Source: Peptoniphilaceae bacterium AMB_02
GTDB taxonomy: Bacteria; Bacillota; Clostridia; Tissierellales; Peptoniphilaceae
DNA length: 64,000 nucleotides
Direction: 5' to 3'
Assembly: GCA_036321625.1 (NCBI GenBank)
Contig: CP143259.1
Coordinates: forward strand, 1,042,001-1,106,000
The notes under the pieces were generated by a model. That model had not been told where the DNA came from, did no database searches, and worked only from the letters and a program-made list of their open reading frames with translations. The translations under genes and the position numbers were made by a program. Below, in pieces: positions 51,850 to 61,051 of the stretch. Each line of letters opens with the position of its first letter. Position 1 is the stretch's first letter.

Positions 51850-53043
51850 TTGAAAATACTTGTAATTAACTGTGGAAGTTCATCGCTTAAATACCAACTG
51901 ATGGACATGGAAGATGAAAGCATAATTGGTAAAGGATTAGTTGAAAGAATCGGTATTCCTGGTTCAAGAATTATCCATAAAGTGGATGGTCAAGAAGATT
52001 ATGTAGTAGAAGAACCTATGGAAAATCATAAAGATGCGATAAAGTATGTTTTTGATGCTTTAACTCATGAAAAATACGGTATAGTTAAGTCACTAGACGA
52101 AATAACCGGTATTGGACATAGAGTACTTCATGGTGGAGAGAAATTATCAGAGCCGGTAATTGTCACTGAAGAAGTTAAAGAAATAATAAGAGATCATATC
52201 AAATTTGGTCCTCTTCATAACCCAGGTAACCTAATGGGAATTGAAGCATGTGAAGAAATAGTACCTGGAAAACCAAACGTAGCTGTTTTTGACACTGCAT
52301 TCCATCAAACTATGCCTGATTATGTGTACATGTATCCAATCCCTTATGAATATTATAAGAAATATGCAATAAGAAAATATGGTTTCCATGGAACAAGTCA
52401 TAAATACATTTCATACAGATTACCTGAAATCATGGGAGTAGACAGAGAAGACATGAACTTTGTTTCTCTACATTTAGGAAACGGATCAAGTCTAGCTGCT
52501 ATAAGAAAAGGAAAAGTTTTCGATACATCAATGGGACTTACTCCACTTGAAGGATTGGAAATGGGTACAAGATCCGGTAACGTAGACCCAACTGTAGTTA
52601 CATTCTTAATGGAACAAGAGAATTTAACTCCACAACAGATGAATGAAATTTTAAACAAAAAATCAGGTGCTCTAGGAGTATCAGGATTGAGCTCTGACTT
52701 TAGAGATCTTGAAGACGCTGCACATGAAGGACATGAAAGGGCAGAATTAGCACTTGATATGTTTATAATCAGAGTAAAGAGATTCTTAGGGGCATATATT
52801 GCAGAATTAGACGGTTGTGATGCAATAGCATTTACAGGCGGAATCGGCGAAAACTCAAAAACAATTAGACATTTAGTTTGTAAAAACTTAGAACATATTG
52901 GAATAGAACTAGACCAAGAGAAAAATGATGTTAGAGGTAAAGAAGCTTTAATTTCAACAGAAAACTCTAAGGTAAAAATTTATGTAGTACCTACCAATGA
53001 GGAATTGATGATTGCTAGGGACACTAAGAGTTTAATCAGCTAA
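51850..53043 (+). CDS. ackA: Acetate kinase
   Basis: This 397-residue enzyme interconverts acetyl phosphate plus ADP with acetate plus ATP, the ATP-yielding step of acetate fermentation. Motifs are ILVINCGSSSLKYQL, GHRVLHGGEKL, FDTAFHQTMP, YGFHGTSH, HLGNGSSLAAI and FTGGIGENS. The start chosen is a TTG with TAGGAGGTAATT upstream, giving the normal family length and N-terminus; an upstream GTG would add twelve odd residues. No phosphotransacetylase gene is adjacent. The IS256 element ends about 118 bp upstream, leaving room for a promoter. Confidence 0.96.
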   Translation: MKILVINCGSSSLKYQLMDMEDESIIGKGLVERIGIPGSRIIHKVDGQEDYVVEEPMENHKDAIKYVFDALTHEKYGIVKSLDEITGIGHRVLHGGEKLSEPVIVTEEVKEIIRDHIKFGPLHNPGNLMGIEACEEIVPGKPNVAVFDTAFHQTMPDYVYMYPIPYEYYKKYAIRKYGFHGTSHKYISYRLPEIMGVDREDMNFVSLHLGNGSSLAAIRKGKVFDTSMGLTPLEGLEMGTRSGNVDPTVVTFLMEQENLTPQQMNEILNKKSGALGVSGLSSDFRDLEDAAHEGHERAELALDMFIIRVKRFLGAYIAELDGCDAIAFTGGIGENSKTIRHLVCKNLEHIGIELDQEKNDVRGKEALISTENSKVKIYVVPTNEELMIARDTKSLIS

Positions 53044-53050
53044 TTTATAA

Positions 53051-53079
53051 TTGACATATGTGAAAGCTAATTGTATAAT
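53051..53079 (+). promoter_or_regulatory. Consensus sigma-A promoter of rpmF-plsX, embedded in an inverted repeat
   Basis: TTGACA and TATAAT, both perfect, are 17 bp apart. TGAAAGCTAAT (53061) and ATTAG-CTG-CTTTCA (53082) form an inverted repeat around the -10. This could be an operator (a FapR-like role is a guess) or a hairpin at the 3' end of ackA. Confidence 0.8.
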
Positions 53080-53179
53080 ATATTAGCTGCTTTCATATAA
53101 TAAACAACTAGATTAGCTTAGTCATAAATTAGTGATGTTGTAATATGTTGGCTATATTCACTAATAGGGAGGTGTCAAA

Positions 53180-53359
53180 ATGGCTGTACCTAAAAGGAGA
53201 ACATCCAAAGCGAGAAGAGATAAAAGAAGAGCATCGTCTTATAAATTACCAAGGGTTACAATAACAGAGTGCCCAAACTGCCATGAGCCTAAATTGCCTC
53301 ATAGAGTGTGCAGAGCTTGTGGTTACTACGATGGAAAAGAAGTTATCGTTGTAGAATAG
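53180..53359 (+). CDS. rpmF: 50S ribosomal protein L32
   Basis: This 59-residue protein begins [19 protein letters not shown], diagnostic for L32, and has a zinc ribbon with C31-x2-C34 and C44-x2-C47. GGGAGGTG precedes the ATG. It heads the rpmF-plsX group, as in most bacteria, but the YceD/DUF177 gene that often precedes rpmF is absent here. Confidence 0.97.
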   Translation: MAVPKRRTSKARRDKRRASSYKLPRVTITECPNCHEPKLPHRVCRACGYYDGKEVIVVE

Positions 53360-53388
53360 AAAGGATAGTGGGCACACTATCCTTTTTA
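53360..53388 (+). terminator. Stem-loop between rpmF and plsX
   Basis: An 11-bp stem (AAAGGATAGTG with CACTATCCTTT, 4-nt loop) begins right after the rpmF stop and is followed by TTATTT. It probably separates high rpmF from lower plsX expression. Confidence 0.85.
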
Positions 53389-53414
53389 TTTATAAAAAAA
53401 TAGTTGAGGTAGAA

Positions 53415-54410
53415 ATGAAAATAATAATAGATACTATGGGTTCTGATAAGGGAATGGAAGTAATTGTCAAAGGTACATTAGATGCAATGGCCGAGAAAGA
53501 TTTTTATCCCATATTTTGTGGACCTGAAGAAGAGTTAGTGAAGTTTATTCCAAAAGAATTAATCGAAAATGATAAGATTGCTATTATAAATGCTGAGGAT
53601 GTAATCGAAAATACTGACGAAGCAGCATTAGCAATAAGAAGAAAAAAAGAATCATCTATGGTCAAAGGTCTTAGAAGTTTAAAAAATGATGAAGCAGATG
53701 GCTTCATATCGACTGGAAGTACAGGCGCACTACTTGCAGGTGCAACCTTAATAGTTGGCAGAATCGAAAACATCGATAGAGCTGCTTTAACAGTTTCCAT
53801 TCCGGGGGTTAAAAATCCGACAATAGTTCTGGATGTTGGAGCAAATATGGACTGTACACCTGAACTTATAAGGCAATTCGCTATTATGGGTACCTGTTAT
53901 GCAAAGACTGTTTTTAATAAGAGCAATCCAACTGTCGGACTTCTAAATATAGGTAGTGAGGAAGGCAAGGGGGACACACTTACTAAAGAATCATTTCAAG
54001 TACTTTCAAATGAAAAATTGAACTTTGTAGGCAATATTGAACCTAGAGATATACTGGATAATGATGTAGATGTCATTGTGACAGATGGATTTAATGGAAA
54101 TATTATGATTAAGACCATTGAAGGGGTAGCATCTACTATGATGCAATTATTAAAAGAAGGTATTATGTCATCTACAATGACTAAGATTGGCGGAATGCTT
54201 GTCAAACCTGCACTTGGTGGCATTAAAGAAAAACTGGATTATAGGAACTTGGGCTCAGCTCCAATGCTAGGGTCTAAAAAACCTGTGTTCAAGGCTCATG
54301 GCAGCTCGGACAGTCTTGCTATCAAGAATGGTATTTTTCAATTGATAAAATTTATTGAAGATGATGTAATTAACGAAATTACTGATATTATGAGGGGGGG
54401 ATCAAAATGA
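53415..54410 (+). CDS. plsX: Phosphate acyltransferase PlsX
   Basis: This 331-residue enzyme converts acyl-ACP to acyl-phosphate for phosphatidic acid synthesis. Motifs are IIIDTMGSDKG, FISTGSTGALLAGATLIVGR, PTIVLDVGANMDC, LLNIGSEEGKGD and VTDGFNGNIMIKTIEG. GTTGAGGTAG precedes the ATG. It overlaps acpP by 4 bp (ATGA). The acyl-phosphate route also receives fatty acids from the FakA-like YloV encoded upstream. Confidence 0.96.
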   Translation: MKIIIDTMGSDKGMEVIVKGTLDAMAEKDFYPIFCGPEEELVKFIPKELIENDKIAIINAEDVIENTDEAALAIRRKKESSMVKGLRSLKNDEADGFISTGSTGALLAGATLIVGRIENIDRAALTVSIPGVKNPTIVLDVGANMDCTPELIRQFAIMGTCYAKTVFNKSNPTVGLLNIGSEEGKGDTLTKESFQVLSNEKLNFVGNIEPRDILDNDVDVIVTDGFNGNIMIKTIEGVASTMMQLLKEGIMSSTMTKIGGMLVKPALGGIKEKLDYRNLGSAPMLGSKKPVFKAHGSSDSLAIKNGIFQLIKFIEDDVINEITDIMRGGSK

Positions 54411-54625
54411 TAGAAGATAGAATATATGAGATCATCAAGGAGCGATTTGGAATAACTGAAGTTTCCAATGATATGGTTTTAAGAGAGGATTTTGATGTCG
54501 ATTCCATTACTCTTTTAGAGTTAATAATGGATGCTGAAGAAGAATTCGGCGTTGAAATAGAAGATGAAGATCTCGCAAAATTTATCACTGTTGGAGACAT
54601 AATAGAATACTTTAAATCCAGATAG
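54407..54625 (+). CDS. acpP: Acyl carrier protein
   Basis: This 72-residue acidic four-helix protein carries fatty acyl chains. The phosphopantetheine site is Ser33 in DFDVDSITLLEL (the usual DSL is DSI here). The end DEDLAKFITVGDIIEYF matches helix 4. GAGGGGGGATC precedes the ATG inside plsX. No fab genes follow, so the partner fatty-acid synthase lies elsewhere. Confidence 0.93.
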   Translation: MIEDRIYEIIKERFGITEVSNDMVLREDFDVDSITLLELIMDAEEEFGVEIEDEDLAKFITVGDIIEYFKSR

Positions 54626-54635
54626 GAAGTACAAA

Positions 54636-55349
54636 ATGAATGCGACAAGAATAAAACAACTTAAAGATTTTGAAAATAATATCGGTTATAAATTTAAGAA
54701 TCTGGAAGTCCTAAATCTTGCTTTTACACATAGCTCGTTTTCCAATGAGCATAAAAACTTTTCCGATCATAATGAGAGACTGGAGTTTTTAGGAGATTCC
54801 GTTGCGAATTTAGTAGTGACCGATTTATTATTTCAGGAACTTGGCAGTGTACCTGAAGGAGTAATGACTAAAATAAGAGCGACTATCGTATGTGAAAGCT
54901 CATTTGCATGTGCTAGTAGAGAATTAGGGATCCCCAAGTATTTATTATTGGGTAAAGGGGAAGAACTTAGTGGTGGTAGAGACAGAGCCTCTCTATTAGC
55001 AGATGCATTTGAAGCTTTTTGCGGCGCCCTTTATTTGGATGCCGGTTTTATAGTGGTAAGAGAATTTCTCTTGTCAAGATATAAGGACAAAATCCTAAAT
55101 GATATAAAAAACGATAGGGTTTCAACGGATTATAAAACTACATTGCAAGAATTTTACCATAAAAAGTATAGAGGAAAAGTTAAGTATCGATTAGTGAAAG
55201 AAGAAGGTCCTGATCATAATAAGGTTTTTCATGTGAATGTAGTCTCTAATGATAAGACCATTGGTAGTGGAATAGGTAAAAGTAAAAAAGAGTCCGAACA
55301 CAATGCTGCAAAAGATGCATTGGTGAAACTGGGTTATTTAAATGACTAA
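54636..55349 (+). CDS. rnc: Ribonuclease III
   Basis: This 237-residue endonuclease cleaves double-stranded RNA, including rRNA precursors. The signature ERLEFLGDSVANLVV includes catalytic E50 and D54, and the second acidic cluster is DAFEAFCGALYLDAGF. A C-terminal dsRNA-binding domain spans about 165-235 (TTLQEFYHKKYRGKVKY, GIGKSKKESEHNAAKDAL). TAGGAAG precedes the ATG. It overlaps the next gene by 8 bp. Confidence 0.97.
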   Translation: MNATRIKQLKDFENNIGYKFKNLEVLNLAFTHSSFSNEHKNFSDHNERLEFLGDSVANLVVTDLLFQELGSVPEGVMTKIRATIVCESSFACASRELGIPKYLLLGKGEELSGGRDRASLLADAFEAFCGALYLDAGFIVVREFLLSRYKDKILNDIKNDRVSTDYKTTLQEFYHKKYRGKVKYRLVKEEGPDHNKVFHVNVVSNDKTIGSGIGKSKKESEHNAAKDALVKLGYLND

Positions 55350-56421
55350 GAAAAAATATATTATTCCTATTTTTATTCCTCACATGGGTTGTATGAACGA
55401 CTGTATTTTTTGTAATCAAAGGAAAATTACAAAGATTAACAGTGCAGTAGAACCCGGCTTTATCAAGGAAGAAATAGAAAAATATCTGAAGTATTTTCCT
55501 GAAAATGCAACAGATATAGAGCTTGCGTTTTATGGAGGAAGCTTTACAGGTCTTGGAACCAATACAATGATTTCTTATCTGAGTGCAGTTAAACCATTAA
55601 TAGAAAGAAAAATGATCAGTTCTATTCGATTGTCTACAAGACCTGATTATATAGATGAGTTTAGACTTGAAATATTAAAACAACATAATGTAGAAACAAT
55701 CGAACTAGGTGTACAATCGATGGTGGACAGCGTACTTGAATTTAATAAAAGGGGTACCTCATCATCTGATGTAGTAAGAGCCGTTGATCTGATAAAAAGA
55801 TATAAATTTAAATTAGGATTACAAATGATGACGGGGATGGCAGGTTCTTCAAAAGAAAATGATATTTATACTGCTGAGAAAATAATATCTTTAAATCCCG
55901 ATTTTGTAAGAATTTATCCTACTATGGTAATAGAAAATACGGAACTTAAACATCTATATGATTCAGGTAAATATAAACCTATGGAGCTGGACGAACTCAT
56001 TATCCACTTGAAGGATATAGTGTCACTTTTTGAGGAAAACAAGATTAATATTATCAGAATAGGTCTGCCTGAGGATGGAGATTTTGAGGATACTGATTTT
56101 ATAGGACCTTCTCATCCATCTCTTAGACAGATTGTTTATGGTGATTTATTTCTCGATGCTATTAAAAAAGAGCTGGACAAGCTAGATATCAAAAATAAGT
56201 TAACCCTTTATTCAAATAATTCGGAATTATCTTATCTCGTCGGCTATGCTGCTAAGAATAAAAAATATTTAAAGAGTATTTTTACAAGCGAAATTAGTTT
56301 TAAAACGGATAATTTAAATGATGGTTGTTTTATACTAGAACAAGACGATAATATAATTAAAATTGATATGAGTAATTTTTATAAGAATAGAAACAAAGAG
56401 GTTGGAATTGAGACTAAATAA
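55342..56421 (+). CDS. Radical SAM protein (Elp3-like/ YhcC-type C-terminal domain)
   Basis: This 359-residue protein has the radical SAM cluster C17-x3-C21-x2-C24 (GCMNDCIFCNQ), then FYGGSFTGLGTN and a radical-SAM C-terminal domain (GLQMMTGMAGSS, VRIYPTMVIENTELKHLY). Orthologues sit between rnc and smc in many Clostridia; the substrate is unknown, with tRNA modification a possibility because of Elp3 similarity. The ATG lies in the end of rnc. It overlaps smc by 14 bp. Confidence 0.88.
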   Translation: MTKKKYIIPIFIPHMGCMNDCIFCNQRKITKINSAVEPGFIKEEIEKYLKYFPENATDIELAFYGGSFTGLGTNTMISYLSAVKPLIERKMISSIRLSTRPDYIDEFRLEILKQHNVETIELGVQSMVDSVLEFNKRGTSSSDVVRAVDLIKRYKFKLGLQMMTGMAGSSKENDIYTAEKIISLNPDFVRIYPTMVIENTELKHLYDSGKYKPMELDELIIHLKDIVSLFEENKINIIRIGLPEDGDFEDTDFIGPSHPSLRQIVYGDLFLDAIKKELDKLDIKNKLTLYSNNSELSYLVGYAAKNKKYLKSIFTSEISFKTDNLNDGCFILEQDDNIIKIDMSNFYKNRNKEVGIETK

Positions 56422-59400
56422 ATTAGAAATACATGGATTTAAATCATTTGCAGATAAAACTGAATTAGTATTTGACAAGCAATTTTCTGTTATAGTTGGA
56501 CCAAACGGAAGTGGAAAATCGAATATTTCTGATGCTATTAGATGGGTTCTTGGAGAACAAAGTGCAAAATCACTTAGAGGTTCTAAGATGGAGGATGTCA
56601 TCTTTACCGGAACTGAGAATTCCAAACCTATGAATTATTCTAAAGTTTCAATCACTTTTGATAATGCCAAAGGGATGCTACCGGTGGATTATAAGGAAGT
56701 TGTAGTATCCAGGAAAGTTTTTAGGGATGGAGATTCGGAGTACACAATAAATAAAAATAACTGCCGGTTAAAGGATATCAGAGAGCTATTTATGGATACC
56801 GGAGTAGGTAAAGAGGGGTATTCAATAATTAGTCAAGGAAGAATAGATGAAATACTAAGCTCCAGACCTGAAGAAAGAAGACTAATATTTGACGAAGCTT
56901 CTGGAGTTGCCAAGTTAAAATACAATAAGGAAGAATCTGCAAAAAAGCTTAAGAAAACTTTAGAGAATTTAACTAGAATCAAAGATATAATAAATCAATT
57001 AAAGGATAGGACCAATTATCTCGAAAAAGAATCTCAGAAGGCTAAAGAAGGACTTAAGTATATCGGTGAGTTGGAAACACACCAGCTCAGCTATTATAAA
57101 AAGTACTTAAGGGATTCTGAAGGAGAGATGAAGTCTATAAAACATAAGTTTGAAGAATTGGGTGATTCAAAGGACATATTAACTAAAGATTTAGAGTCTA
57201 TCAATGAGTCAATCAATCCTTTAAAGACATATATCGAATCGCTTGAAAGTGAGTTAAATAACAAAAATTCCGTATATGAAGAGATTACAAATAAGATAAC
57301 TTACTTGGATGCGCAGTTGATAGTCCTGAAAGAAAAGATAGGATTAAAAACAAGAGAACTAAATAAAGCTGAACACGAGATCTCTTCAGAAAAGATGTCC
57401 ATTGAAAAAATCAATAAAACAATTGATAATGAAGAGATTAAAATAAGTGAACTGAATTCAAAAATAAAATCGACTGAAGAATTGTACAATGAAAAACAGT
57501 TGCAACTCGAAGATGTCGATAATCGAATTATAGAAATAAAGAAAAATCAGCAAGAAATTGTTGAAAAAATTAGTAAATTTAATCAAGACTTATCTGAAAT
57601 GCTATTGGCGAGAAATACCAATATCGGTTTATCAAAAAACTTTATACAGGATCTTGAAAAACTTAACAATGAGCTTAATGAATTAGAGATAAATAAAAAA
57701 GACATAGAGGAAAGTCTGCTAAATCGTGAAATTTCATTAAAAGAGCTGGTTAAAGAACGGGATTTAAGGCTTAAACAATTTGAAGATTTGAAAATCAAAT
57801 ATTTAGGTTTAGAAAAAAAGATTTCTGACCTGGTATTTAAAGAAACTAAAATTACAGCTCAAATTCAACAACAAAAATCAAATCTTGAAATTATCAAAAA
57901 TATACATTTAAACTATGAAGGATTCAATAAATCGGTACAAAGACTTATTAAAGCCGGTCGTACTAATCCGGAAGTGAACAAGAGAATAATCGGTACCCTT
58001 GCTGAGCTCATCACTGTTAAGGATGAGTATCAAAAAGCAATTGAATTTGCACTGGGTCAATCACTTCAAAATATAGTTACAAATACCGGAGAGGATGCAA
58101 AATACTTAATATCCTTTCTGAAGTCTAATCGTCTAGGTAGAGTTACTTTTCTTCCTATAGATAGATTTGAGAAAAAGTCACGCAGCTTGCATGAACTCGA
58201 TACCAAGGACTATTTAATAGTTGCATCGGATGCAGTTGAATGTAGTGATAAGATTAGAAATATCATAGAATACCACCTTAGCAGAACTCTCATAGTCAGA
58301 AATATGGATGAAGCATTAAAGGTATCATCTATTAATAAAAATAACCGTATTGTGACGCTTGAAGGAGATATTGTCAATACATGGGGTTCAATGATTGGGG
58401 GTTCGGTTTACAAAGGTACCGGTACTAGCCTTATTAATAGAAAGTCTGAAATGGAAGCGTTGTGCAAGAGCATTCTCGAATCTGAGGAAGACCTCATCTC
58501 AACTAAAAGGGAAATTAAAGAGATGACTGAAGAGCTTGATCATTTGAAATCAAATTTAAGCCAATTAGACAATGCTCTTAAAATGAGTGAAACTGATTTA
58601 GATAGACTTAATTCCGATATCAATGAGAAGTCCATAAAGTTTAATCTATGTTCAGATAGAATTGAAGATATAAGTCTTGAGATTAAAAATAAAAAGGAAC
58701 GACAGGCCAATCTTTCTAAAGTCAGTGAGGATGAAATCAAGGATTTAGAGCTAACAATAAAAAAACTTAATTCTGAAAATGAGTCTATAGATAATGATAA
58801 ACGTAAACTATACGATGCTAAAATGAATTTGGATGTCGAGTTATTACAGTTTAATAACGAAAAAGAACTGCTGAAAAGAGATAGATTAATCTCCGAAAAT
58901 ACTATTGAAGACAGTAAAGTAAATTTAGAGTACACTCTAAATTCAATTGAGAGAAATGAACAATTTGTAATTGATTGTGACTCTGAGATTAAAACTCTAG
59001 AGAAAAATCTAACTGATAATAGTCACACCATTTCTTTAAGTAAGACTGAATTGGAAACTATCGATACTGAAATTGAAAACCTTAAAGCTGAGCTAAAAGA
59101 GGAAAAAATAAAGTATGATGAAATAGTTGAAAATAGACTGAGTATAACATCGGAAATCTCAAAATTAGATCTCGATATTACAAGGATTCAATCTCAGTTA
59201 AATTCATTAAATGAAAGAATTCAAAATAGAAAAGAGTCACTTATTGAAGAGTATTCATTTTCGGAAGAAGAATTGGAATTCAGACTGGATTCGCTGGTTG
59301 AAGTAAAGACGAATCAGAATATGATTAAAAATCTAAAGAATAAGATTAGAGATATCGGACATTTCAGCTATGATTCAATAGAAGAATTTCAAATAGTAAG

Positions 59401-59947
59401 TAATGAATATGAATTTTACAAAACTCAAAAGGATGATCTATTGAGTTCAAAAGCCGATATAGAGGAAATTATACAAAAATTGGATTTGAAAATTATCGAT
59501 ACCTTTAATGAGAGTTTTTCAGATATCAACGAAAGATTTAATAATATATTTTCGATACTTTTCAAGGGTGGAAGAGCAAGGCTCGTATTAAATACCGGCG
59601 ATGTTTTAAGTTCAGGAGTTGACATTGAAGTTGAACCTCCAGGAAAAAAACTACAGAACCTATCCTTATTATCGGGTGGTGAGAGAGCCTTAACTGCAGT
59701 TGCGTTATTATTTGCTATCTTTGAAACCAGACCGGCACCTTTTTGTATACTGGACGAAGTGGATGCTGCCCTAGACGAGTCAAATATTGCTAGGTATGTT
59801 AATTATCTTAAATCCTTTAAGGGAATACAGTTTATTATTATAACGCATAGAAAGCTTACCATGGAAATAGCAGATATATTGTATGGTGTAACCATGGAAC
59901 AAGAAGGTATATCCAAAATGTTGACCTTATCATTAGAAAATGCTTAG
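56408..59947 (+). CDS. smc: Chromosome segregation ATPase SMC
   Basis: This protein of about 1179 residues forms the core of bacterial condensin with ScpA and ScpB. It has the N-terminal Walker A VGPNGSGKSNISDAIRW, two long coiled coils, a hinge at about 515-640 (GTLAELITVKDEYQKAIEFA), and a C-terminal head with LSGGERALTAVALLFA and Walker B FCILDEVDAALDESN. A TTG (MRLNKLEIHGFKSFADKTE) is chosen because AGAGG lies 6 nt upstream; the TTG 6 nt earlier is too close. Followed closely by ftsY, the usual order. Confidence 0.96.
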   Translation: MRLNKLEIHGFKSFADKTELVFDKQFSVIVGPNGSGKSNISDAIRWVLGEQSAKSLRGSKMEDVIFTGTENSKPMNYSKVSITFDNAKGMLPVDYKEVVVSRKVFRDGDSEYTINKNNCRLKDIRELFMDTGVGKEGYSIISQGRIDEILSSRPEERRLIFDEASGVAKLKYNKEESAKKLKKTLENLTRIKDIINQLKDRTNYLEKESQKAKEGLKYIGELETHQLSYYKKYLRDSEGEMKSIKHKFEELGDSKDILTKDLESINESINPLKTYIESLESELNNKNSVYEEITNKITYLDAQLIVLKEKIGLKTRELNKAEHEISSEKMSIEKINKTIDNEEIKISELNSKIKSTEELYNEKQLQLEDVDNRIIEIKKNQQEIVEKISKFNQDLSEMLLARNTNIGLSKNFIQDLEKLNNELNELEINKKDIEESLLNREISLKELVKERDLRLKQFEDLKIKYLGLEKKISDLVFKETKITAQIQQQKSNLEIIKNIHLNYEGFNKSVQRLIKAGRTNPEVNKRIIGTLAELITVKDEYQKAIEFALGQSLQNIVTNTGEDAKYLISFLKSNRLGRVTFLPIDRFEKKSRSLHELDTKDYLIVASDAVECSDKIRNIIEYHLSRTLIVRNMDEALKVSSINKNNRIVTLEGDIVNTWGSMIGGSVYKGTGTSLINRKSEMEALCKSILESEEDLISTKREIKEMTEELDHLKSNLSQLDNALKMSETDLDRLNSDINEKSIKFNLCSDRIEDISLEIKNKKERQANLSKVSEDEIKDLELTIKKLNSENESIDNDKRKLYDAKMNLDVELLQFNNEKELLKRDRLISENTIEDSKVNLEYTLNSIERNEQFVIDCDSEIKTLEKNLTDNSHTISLSKTELETIDTEIENLKAELKEEKIKYDEIVENRLSITSEISKLDLDITRIQSQLNSLNERIQNRKESLIEEYSFSEEELEFRLDSLVEVKTNQNMIKNLKNKIRDIGHFSYDSIEEFQIVSNEYEFYKTQKDDLLSSKADIEEIIQKLDLKIIDTFNESFSDINERFNNIFSILFKGGRARLVLNTGDVLSSGVDIEVEPPGKKLQNLSLLSGGERALTAVALLFAIFETRPAPFCILDEVDAALDESNIARYVNYLKSFKGIQFIIITHRKLTMEIADILYGVTMEQEGISKMLTLSLENA

Positions 59948-59956
59948 GAGGAAGAT

Positions 59957-60967
59957 ATGTTTAAAGGTTTTTTTAATAGAAACAAAGATGAGCAAGAAGA
60001 AAAAATCGAAGTCGTAGATGATGGAGAAAAAGCCATGGAAGTAGAGGAGAAAAAGGGGTTTTTTTCCGGATTTCTTAAAGGCTTAACAAAAACCAGGGAG
60101 AATATTTCAAAAAAGATAGATAATATTCTGGCGGGATTCACCTCAATCGATGATGAATTGTATGAAATGCTAGAAGATACTTTGATTCTTTCCGATATCG
60201 GCGGACAAACTACTATGGAACTCATAGACAGACTAAAAGATGTGGTAAGGGAAAAGAGAATTACCGATCCGTCACTGATTAAAGGCGAGATGAATAATCT
60301 TTTAAAAGAGATTATGAATACCGGACAATTGGATAATACAATGAATATCGAGGATACTCCTCTGATTATTTTGGTAGTCGGAGTCAATGGAGTAGGTAAG
60401 ACGACTACAATCGGTAAATTATCTAAGAAATATAAGGATTCCGGCAAAAAAATCTTAATAGCTGCTGCCGATACTTTTAGGGCTGCTGCTATAGATCAGT
60501 TAGGAGAGTGGGCAAATAGAGTTGGGGTTGAAATGATATCACATAGTGAAGGAGCTGACCCGGCTGCTGTTATCTTCGACGCAATCGCTGCGTCGAAATC
60601 CAGAAAATCAGATATTATAATTTGTGATACTGCAGGAAGATTGCATAATAAAAAGAATCTAATGAATGAATTAAACAAAATCCACAGAGTTATAGAAAGG
60701 GAGTATCCTGAGGCAAGATCCGAATCGCTATTGGTTTTAGACGCTACGACAGGTCAAAATGCCATGAATCAAGCAAAAGAATTCAATCAAGTTGCCGATA
60801 TCTCAGGTGTGGTATTGACTAAAATGGACGGTACTGCTAAGGGTGGAGTAGTGGTAAGAATCCAAAACGAAATGAATATTCCAATAAAGTATATTGGTCT
60901 AGGAGAAGGAATTGAAGATTTAAGAGAGTTTAATGTCAATGATTTTGTAGATTCCATAATTTCTTAG
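59957..60967 (+). CDS. ftsY: Signal recognition particle receptor FtsY
   Basis: This 336-residue SRP receptor GTPase delivers membrane proteins to the translocon. It has a short acidic N-terminus (about 35 residues, the reduced A domain of Gram-positive bacteria), an N domain, and a G domain with GVNGVGKTT at 142-150, DTFRAAAIDQL, CDTAGRLHNK and TKMDGTAKGG. AGGAGGAAG precedes the ATG. Confidence 0.97.
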   Translation: MFKGFFNRNKDEQEEKIEVVDDGEKAMEVEEKKGFFSGFLKGLTKTRENISKKIDNILAGFTSIDDELYEMLEDTLILSDIGGQTTMELIDRLKDVVREKRITDPSLIKGEMNNLLKEIMNTGQLDNTMNIEDTPLIILVVGVNGVGKTTTIGKLSKKYKDSGKKILIAAADTFRAAAIDQLGEWANRVGVEMISHSEGADPAAVIFDAIAASKSRKSDIIICDTAGRLHNKKNLMNELNKIHRVIEREYPEARSESLLVLDATTGQNAMNQAKEFNQVADISGVVLTKMDGTAKGGVVVRIQNEMNIPIKYIGLGEGIEDLREFNVNDFVDSIIS

Positions 60968-60972
60968 TAAAC

Positions 60973-61026
60973 AAAAAACTTGACAAATGTCTTATAAAGG
61001 ATTAAGATATTAAGGTCAAGTTTTTT
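60973..61026 (+). promoter_or_regulatory. Terminator-like hairpin containing a promoter between ftsY and ylxM
   Basis: The arms AAAAAACTTGAC and GTCAAGTTTTTT enclose about 30 nt. The left arm contains TTGACA (60980), followed at 17 bp by TAAGAT (61003). The same DNA could end the smc-ftsY transcript and start ylxM-ffh transcription. Confidence 0.6.
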
Positions 61027-61051
61027 AGTTGACCACTGAGAGGTGTGTATT

